Assembly (NCBI RefSeq): GCF_000002235.5
Contig: NW_022145613.1
Span: 13,126,981-13,190,980 of the forward strand
Direction: 5' to 3'
DNA: 64,000 nucleotides
From: Strongylocentrotus purpuratus
Taxonomy: Eukaryota > Echinodermata > Echinoidea > Camarodonta > Strongylocentrotidae
Shown here: in pieces, positions 58,420 to 64,000 of the stretch
Position numbering within the stretch: the first letter of the stretch is position 1
Layout of the letters: the number at the start of each line of letters is the position of its first letter
Program-made: the position numbers and the translations under genes
The notes under the pieces: model-generated
Told to the model about the DNA's origin: nothing
Seen by the model: only the letters and a program-made list of their open reading frames with translations
The model's database searches: none

Positions 58420-59195
58420 ACTAGATAATAGTATACATTCTCGGATTTTAATGACTAATAGTTTGTGAGTGTTTGTTTTGCGTTACTGCTAAAGCATATG
58501 TATGCTACTACTATGCTAATCAACTAGGGGATCTACGTCCTTAAGTCATAACTGACAGTAATGAGGATTAATGCCTCATAAAAGGGCTTTCATATAGCAC
58601 ATCGACACGGTTTTGATCTTGGGGGCTCACAGTAACGAGGCCACTGAATCATGACTGTATGAGCGGGGGCTAAAGTACGTCGCCGCCCCCACAAATAAAT
58701 AAAAAACAAAGAAAATGCAATAAGTTAACAATAATTCATTGCATTTTGCACCGACCCCCCGAATACAAAAAATATCCTCTATGTGGGCATGTCTTGAACC
58801 ATAATAAATGGCCCTACAGAGGAATTTTTTCTGTTGGGAACCGGGGGAAAATGCAATAAATTATTGATAATTTATTGTATGTTCTTCACGGGGGTATTTG
58901 TGGGGGCGGCGACGTACCCTAGCCCCGCTGCGTACAGTCATGATTGAGTGGCTAAGCAATGGCCTCGTTACTGTGAGGCCCCAGAATAAAAACCGTGTCG
59001 ATCAGTTATATTAGTGTCCTTTTGTGAGGCATTAATCCCCATTACTGTCAGTTGTGGCTTAAGGACGTAGGTCCCCTAGTTGATTAGCATAGTAGTACAC
59101 ACATGATTTAGCAGTCACGCAAAACAAACACTCACAAATTATTATTCAATAAAATCTGAGAATGTAGAGGTATACTATTATTTAGATCTTTTAAG
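58420..59195. repeat. 775-bp palindromic foldback element
   Basis: Left-arm blocks GTATACATTCTC, GTGAGTGTTTGTTTTGCGT, ATGCTAATCAACTAGGGGA, CTGACAGTAATGAGGATTAA, ATCGACACGGTTTTGAT, CACAGTAACGAGGCC and GTCGCCGCCCCCAC recur as complements in exact reverse order on the right, to about 59195. The centre is near 58800. Non-coding. One arm plus centre is present at 6.1-6.35 kb. Confidence 0.85.
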
Positions 59196-60342
59196 AATAA
59201 ATCATTGTCAAAATCATTTCATAAATTGGGGTAAAAATAATTCCACCTTTATGACCAACAGTATATATTCCATAGAGTGAGCGGGGTCTACAGATAAATT
59301 TGTCCTCTGTAGTAATAAGTATCTCGAAGCGGTATTCTATTCATTCGGTGATTACCACTCTGCAGAGGTTCGTGGCTCTGTAACATAAACAAAAATTGAC
59401 TACAAGTTAAACAAGTTATTCATGTTCATCAATTTGTTTTCTTTTTTAGTCGATATATATATCTGAAACATTTTTTCTTTAGCTAGCAGTTAACCCAAAT
59501 GATTGGCTACATCTAAAGAAACCTATATTATTAGCAAGAACAACAGCAACAATTCAATTTAATTAATTCATTTTCCATTTTTAAACAATGTGAATACTTG
59601 GGCAAACACAGCAATGTGTCGTCAGTCACATGTCTCCGTTGTATTACGCGCGTGCGATGTTGTTGGGTACAGGAACCGGAAATCGCTCCTTTGTACTCCT
59701 TCGCCGATAGATGGCGCAATTGGAAATACATTACAGCATGTCGGTAAAATATCCCGCTTTTAGCTTTTTAATCTGTGTGCACACTGATGAACAACCCACA
59801 TACACTTATCACAGTATTTTAGAGTTCTGTGACACTTACAGGCGCACGTCCAGTGAAGGAGGGTCCGGTCTTGAAATTTTGGCTGGCCCTCCTCTGCTCT
59901 CGACTCTTGTACTGAGTAAATAAAGCCATGTCCCTGTCCATATTATCATTACGATGGGAACGGTCCCGACTTCTGTCTTTGTGATGTGCAATTGGGTTTT
60001 CTGGTAAACAACAACGACAACAACAACTCCCGATTATATATGCAGAGAAATCTCAGTTACAAAGAAACCAATTATGCCCTCAGATATGAATAGTCTAACA
60101 CTAAGCACTGTAAACGAAATTTATTAATGGTGGACTTCAAATGTATCAAATTACCAACCAACTTACTAGGACTGAACACATTCATTTTTTTTTCAATATT
60201 GTCTGAATCAATGGATAATAGATGTTGGTCTTGTTGGAATATAACAATTTGGTGCATACTGGGAAGGGTCAGGAGGGAAGTTGGGTGGGGGGCCTTACAA
60301 TGTTAAGCAGAGGGATGAGAAGGGGAATAGGATAGTTTGTAC
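59196..60342. other. Unannotated interval
   Basis: No supported feature; a possible polyadenylation-like AATAAAGCC lies at about 59920. Confidence 0.4.
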
Positions 60343-60511
60343 CAGTGGCGGATCCAGGGGGGGGGGCCCGGGGGGCCCCCCCCCCCCCAAAAAAAATCAT
60401 GTAAAATCACGTGATTTTTACCTTTTTTGGGGGTTGAGCGCCAGGGGGGGGGGGGGGGGGGGGTGCAAATTGAATTTTTTTTGAGGATCAAAAAAAAAAA
60501 ATGTGCTCACT

Positions 60512-60548
<37 letters not shown>

Positions 60549-60646
60549 ACTGAGCGAATTTGGCCGGCGTGTTTTTCAAATTTTCGGGAGCAAAAAAAAA
60601 AAAAAAGTTGGGCCCCCTCCCCTAAGAAATCCTGGATCCGCGCCTG
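60343..60646. mobile_element. hAT-type MITE (CAGTGGCGGATCCAGG family), complete
   Basis: Ends CAGTGGCGGATCCAGG and CCTGGATCCGCGCCTG are inverted. The flanks GTTTGTAC (60335-60342) and GTGTGTAC (60647-60654) agree at 7 of 8 positions, an 8-bp hAT duplication with one change. The interior is dominated by G, C and A runs, so the frames over it are compositional. Confidence 0.82.
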
Positions 60647-60776
60647 GTGTGTACACAACTATGGTTACATAATTGTAATATTATGTGTTGTATTCAAACA
60701 CGTTTCATCATTTATTGATTTGTACATTCGCTTATCCTTATTTCATATAAACATATAAGGCCAAATAAAAAAAAAA

Positions 60777-61087
60777 TGTTTAGCGTCCCGTTTTTACGAA
60801 AAATAGGAAGGAGGAGGCCCTTTTTTTTTTTTTTTCTTCTTCTTTCAAAATGGCCGCTCAAAATGGCCGCTCGGTACATTTTCCCTTACATTCGGGCTAT
60901 TTTCCAAGAGGGCAGGCGACAATTTTTTTTTTTTTTTTTTAAATCAGAAAAACATCCATTTTAGCAGTGTTTTTCATGTTTTTTTTCTTTCAAATTTTTT
61001 TTTTTTTTTAAATCAACAAATTTCAAAAAAAAAAAAAAAAATAGGAGGCGGCCCCTAAAAAAGAAGCGGGTGGGGACACTAAACATG
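60777..61087. mobile_element. Small inverted-repeat MITE with poly(T)/poly(A) interior
   Basis: ATGTTTAGCGTCCC at the left and GGGGACACTAAACAT at the right are inverted with one mismatch and one extra base. Inside, AGGAGGAGGCCC and GGAGGCGGCCCCT continue the symmetry in part. CAAAATGGCCGCT occurs twice in the left half. Confidence 0.6.
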
Positions 61088-61338
61088 TATATTTTTTTAA
61101 TGGCCTAATAATATAATAAATATTGACACAAGACAATAATTAAAAAAAAAAGAATCTGCTGACTAATACTATCACAATATTTTGGCCTGTAACAATAAAC
61201 CATGATAGGCTAAAATACATTACAAACTGGACTTTCGGCTAATCATTTATATATATATTTCAGGCCAATACGTTAACTGTGAAGTGTACATATATATTTA
61301 TATAATTATATGGAGAAAAAATATTGCAACCAACCAAC

Positions 61339-61518
61339 CTCGTGAAGGCACCCGATGATCTCTGGAATTATAATCTCTGGTCCTAAACGTAGATGTTGGC
61401 CTAGAATGACCCCGGCTGCCTTGGTATTTCATCATCATTCTGTTTCTCAAAGCGTGCATGCAGAGGACCAAGATCAGAATGAAGAAGAAAAGTGCACCTG
61501 CTGTTGTTCCGACGATCA
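61339..61518 (-). CDS. Transmembrane exon of SEA-EGF membrane protein
   Basis: The acceptor TTCTATTGCAG|TG lies at 61519-61520. The exon enters after one carried base and reads IVGTTAGALFFFILILVLCM, a single membrane span, followed by a basic stop-transfer run (HALRNRMMMK) and a hydrophilic Ser/Arg/Thr-rich cytoplasmic stretch. A possible donor, GAG|GTTGGT, ends it at 61339. The frame would otherwise run to a stop at 61298 through an implausibly hydrophobic end, so splicing is preferred. If so, further cytoplasmic exons lie to the left, but none was recognised. It is the third exon after the SEA exon. Confidence 0.72.
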
Positions 61519-62180
61519 CTGCAATAGAAGAATTTATCATATTTTTTTGTTTAGACAAGGAAAATCACTACCCAATTCTGACTAGCCAAACACCTTTTGT
61601 CATCTCTAGTAATATAGCAGGTACACATAATGGGGCATCGTCTACAACAAGCGGTCATGTTAATTTTTAGCCGTATTACCTCAATCTATTCAAGTCTTTA
61701 ATAGTGGCTTTCATGTAACCTGAATACCTACAACGGTTTTTATGATATATGAGCAAAACGCCGAAGTAATCTAACTAGAAATGGTATGACCAATTCCTAC
61801 GCATTAGAGGGCATATATTTTGTTGGATAAATTTCAAAAATATAATAAAAATGAATGCATGGCATACATGCACTTGTACCATGGCCCAAATAACTAATCA
61901 TAGACCTGTTAAAACTACGATGTTAAATGTATGAATATATTTGTAAACAATACAAGAATGTGATGGTTTTTCATAAAACGCAGGATGGGAATAAATACTC
62001 AATCAAGATGAAAATAAAAAATGTATCTTATCAAGATAGGTCTTTGATCCTGAAATTATCATGAATTGATTATATCATAATGATATTAATAATAATAATG
62101 ATGAATATATAAAATAGAGATAATAACAATAATAATTGAATTAATAGTAACGATAACAACAATTAATTGTTTCTGTTTAC
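61519..62180 (-). other. Intron of the SEA-EGF gene
   Basis: AT-rich sequence between a GTAAAC donor (62180-62175) and a TTCTATTGCAG acceptor. Contains a short TAATAATAAT tract. Confidence 0.65.
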
Positions 62181-62233
62181 ATATGGTGTTTGTGGATGTC
62201 TGACAGCGGTCCCCGGTCCAGCCCTCGGTACAT
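62181..62233 (-). CDS. EGF domain exon, second half
   Basis: A 53-bp exon between acceptor TTAATCGTTAG and donor ATAT|GTAAAC. Codons read CTEGWTGDRCQTSTNTI: the closing cysteines of an EGF domain with the conserved G-W-x-G-x-x-C loop, then a short juxtamembrane linker. It joins in frame to the exon at 62707-62782 (two carried bases) and to the transmembrane exon (one carried base). Phases agree at both junctions, which supports the whole model. Confidence 0.78.
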
Positions 62234-62706
62234 CTAACGATTAAACAAAATCAGACGAATGTGTATAAACAAAAAGAAAAGCAAAGCAATATAAATAACA
62301 TGGTGCATCATCTAATGAAATGTGTCGATGTCGATGACATACTACGTAATCCGATATATATTTAGACCACCGTTCACTTGATTTTTGACAAAGTGTGAAC
62401 GCTAAAAGTGTCCTTCAGATAGTATCATTGTGCCTCATAATATTTACCCACAGTTTTCTGTTTTACCTGTAGTTTATTTAATGAGTTCTAGTATAAAATT
62501 ATGACGATCATTTGAAGAAGAAAAAAGGTAGTCTTGTAGCGAACTGAAAAAGAAAGGTCTTGTGCGTAAACTTTAAAAAAAATAGTTCACAGTTTAATCA
62601 TTCCAATATATTCCTATGTTTCACAATGTAGCACTCGTGGAAAGCCGGCTATTAAATGTACCAATATGCACTTGTGGCAAACAAAAGATAAAAGTTGAGA
62701 ACCTAC
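62234..62706 (-). other. Intron of the SEA-EGF gene
   Basis: Lies between donor TGCAG|GTAGGT and acceptor TTAATCGTTAG; no other feature seen. Confidence 0.65.
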
Positions 62707-62782
62707 CTGCATCTTGCCCCTGATCCATCATTTGTTATTATACAGCTACCGCCGTTTTCACAGGTCAAGTCTTCACAGGGGA
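62707..62782 (-). CDS. EGF domain exon, first half
   Basis: A 76-bp exon with acceptor CTATTGTGTGCAG and donor TGCAG|GTAGGT. Codons read PCEDLTCENGGSCIITNDGS and then GARC, giving four of the six EGF cysteines. With the next exon the six cysteines have the canonical EGF spacing. The domain is extracellular and usually mediates protein contacts. There is no calcium-binding D-x-[DN]-E start, so it is a plain EGF module. Confidence 0.8.
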
Positions 62783-63799
62783 CTGCACACAATAGGAAAT
62801 ATCGAGAACCAAAGTTATACGGATTCCATAATTATATGTAATTAAGACATAAAGGACACTCTTTTATGGAAAGTACTAAGCGTCTAATGAAGCCGAATAT
62901 GCAATGGCTATTTAATTAATAGAAAAAGGAATATGGGAATGCTATAGAATGGACACTTTTTGCATTGAATGTTTTTGTTTGCATAATTATGGATAACTTA
63001 GGGATGAAATGAACCTAGGACTAAACTGAGATATTAAACATAGTGAGTGAATTGAGTGTCAGTTTATGCTTGTTACACACTTGTAGTCTTTTAGTTGACG
63101 TGGGATTACGACTTGCGCTGGTTTTACGATGCAATACTATGTATTCACAATCCCTAGCGCCATCTAGCGACAACCGTGTTTATTTGATTTCATGTGATGC
63201 ATTATGGTAAAAAGTAGACAAAAAATAAGCTGTGGCATTGTTTTATACAATAAGATATTTGGGAATTTATGAGAATTTTTGGTCAGGGGTCATTTATTAT
63301 CAACAAAGAAGGTTTGATGGGCCTATTCTATGTAAAAGTGTGCCCTGATGCTAGAAAGAAGTGGTCAACTTGACCCCCATCAACAACAATATTAATGGTA
63401 ATTTCGGTCACTTTTTTTGCCCAACAATTATTATTTGTATTGTCAGAATCAATATTGATGGGTGGGTTTCGACATTCAAATTTAATATAAAAATGTGCCC
63501 TGATATCAAAATAATCAATCTCAATAAATGAGTTTACACACTTCGGATCACTTTGTCATTTCGATCGGTGGCTAGTCTTTTGGTACATGTAGTTTAAAAA
63601 TGTCGATGAGCGAGCTGAAAAATTGACCTGTCGCGGCTTGACGTTGGGGGCGTTGTCAATTGTGAATCAACCCTATTAAATTATTGGCGCATGAATTCAC
63701 TGTCTCCTTACAATTAAATTTACTAACGCCTGGATGATAACGCAATCTGAATGTTAAACCGTGTGCAATAGGTCGCATATCGTTCAAAAAAAAACTCAC
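62783..63799 (-). other. Intron of the SEA-EGF gene
   Basis: Between donor CAT|GTGAGT at 63800 and the acceptor at 62783. No further exon was recognised inside, and phases allow direct joining of the flanking exons. Confidence 0.55.
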
Positions 63800-64000
63800 A
63801 TGAAATGTTGAACGCGGTGAGTGATGTAAGGAACAGTCCGGAACCGCTAGTGATCTCAGCATCAGATGTCAATGCGCTTCTGAAAATTTCATTAGCTTCC
63901 ACTTCAGTTATGCTCGATGTTGGATTGAAAATGAGAATGAAATTGGCAATGATACTTCCACTCCTGAAGGATACGACTCGTGAACCGATAAAACCCGATG
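63800..64000 (-). CDS. SEA-domain exon, continues past the window edge
   Basis: The open frame from the right edge reads GFIGSRVVSFRSGSIIANFI, then LIFNPTSSITEVEANEIFRS and LFLTSLTAFNIS, and ends at donor CAT|GTGAGT. V-x-x-F-R-x-GS-x-x-x-x-F is the central strand signature of SEA domains, which occur in mucins, matriptases and other membrane glycoproteins next to EGF modules. The exon leaves in phase 1 and joins the EGF exon in frame. No G-S-V-V-V cleavage site is visible in this part. The N-terminus, including the signal peptide, lies beyond 64000. It is not assignable to a named gene; an echinoderm SEA-EGF-TM receptor or mucin-like protein is likely. Confidence 0.75.

Noticed and set aside
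60281..60672. Gly- and Pro-rich frames
   Set aside because: They are the G and C runs of the hAT MITE read in several frames.
1..64000. LTR retrotransposon or endogenous retrovirus
   Set aside because: No paired LTRs with TG...CA ends, primer-binding site, protease, integrase or envelope motifs were seen; all RT sequences are non-LTR type.

Overview
The window is animal genomic DNA: AT-rich, intron-containing, and built mostly from transposable elements. An echinoderm, probably a sea urchin, is the best guess. The reasons are the mix of CR1/L2/Rex1-like, RTE-like, hAT and TTAA-flanked elements, long G/C homopolymers at repeat ends, and two stretches resembling histone mRNA 3'-end signals, one with the sea-urchin-type downstream element CAAGAAAGA. 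No search was run, so the species call is an inference.

Host genes are sparse. The right edge (61.3-64.0 kb, minus strand) carries four exons of a single-pass membrane protein: a SEA-domain exon cut by the window edge, two exons that splice in phase into one EGF domain, and a transmembrane exon. At 16.15-16.24 kb (minus) is a start-codon exon encoding a signal peptide, so a second gene runs left from there; no further exon was recognised. A weaker candidate exon lies at 34.89-34.98 kb (plus).

Layout: 0-2.6 kb, L2-like retroelement (plus). 2.67-5.94 kb, Rex1-like retroelement (minus), split by a 336-bp hAT element. 6.1-6.35 kb, half copy of a foldback repeat. 7.44-9.3 kb, decayed CR1-like element. 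9.76-9.95 kb, tRNA-derived SINE. 10.6-15.4 kb, RTE-like and CR1-like 3' fragments, a TTAA-flanked MITE and a foldback element. 16-30 kb, sparse, with MITEs and one palindrome. 30.7-34.06 kb, a 3.36-kb hAT element carrying about 21 tandem copies of a ~114-bp unit. 36 kb, ~100-bp tandem repeats. 37.5-43.7 kb, three retroelement pieces, one with a 569-codon open frame. 46.7-51.1 kb, retroelement fragment, palindromes, a PIP-box ORF followed by two histone-type hairpins, and a mariner-like MITE. 55-61 kb, more MITEs, a 775-bp palindrome and a G/C-rich hAT MITE.

The most interesting signals are: (1) the short ORF ending in a PCNA-binding-type motif 21 bases ahead of a perfect histone stem-loop; (2) the cluster of histone-like hairpins with U7-type downstream elements at 40.2 kb; and (3) the hAT family whose internal repeat unit is present twice in one copy and ~21 times in another. 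The retroelement reading frames are nearly all broken, so most of the window looks like an old insertion bed between or inside host introns.
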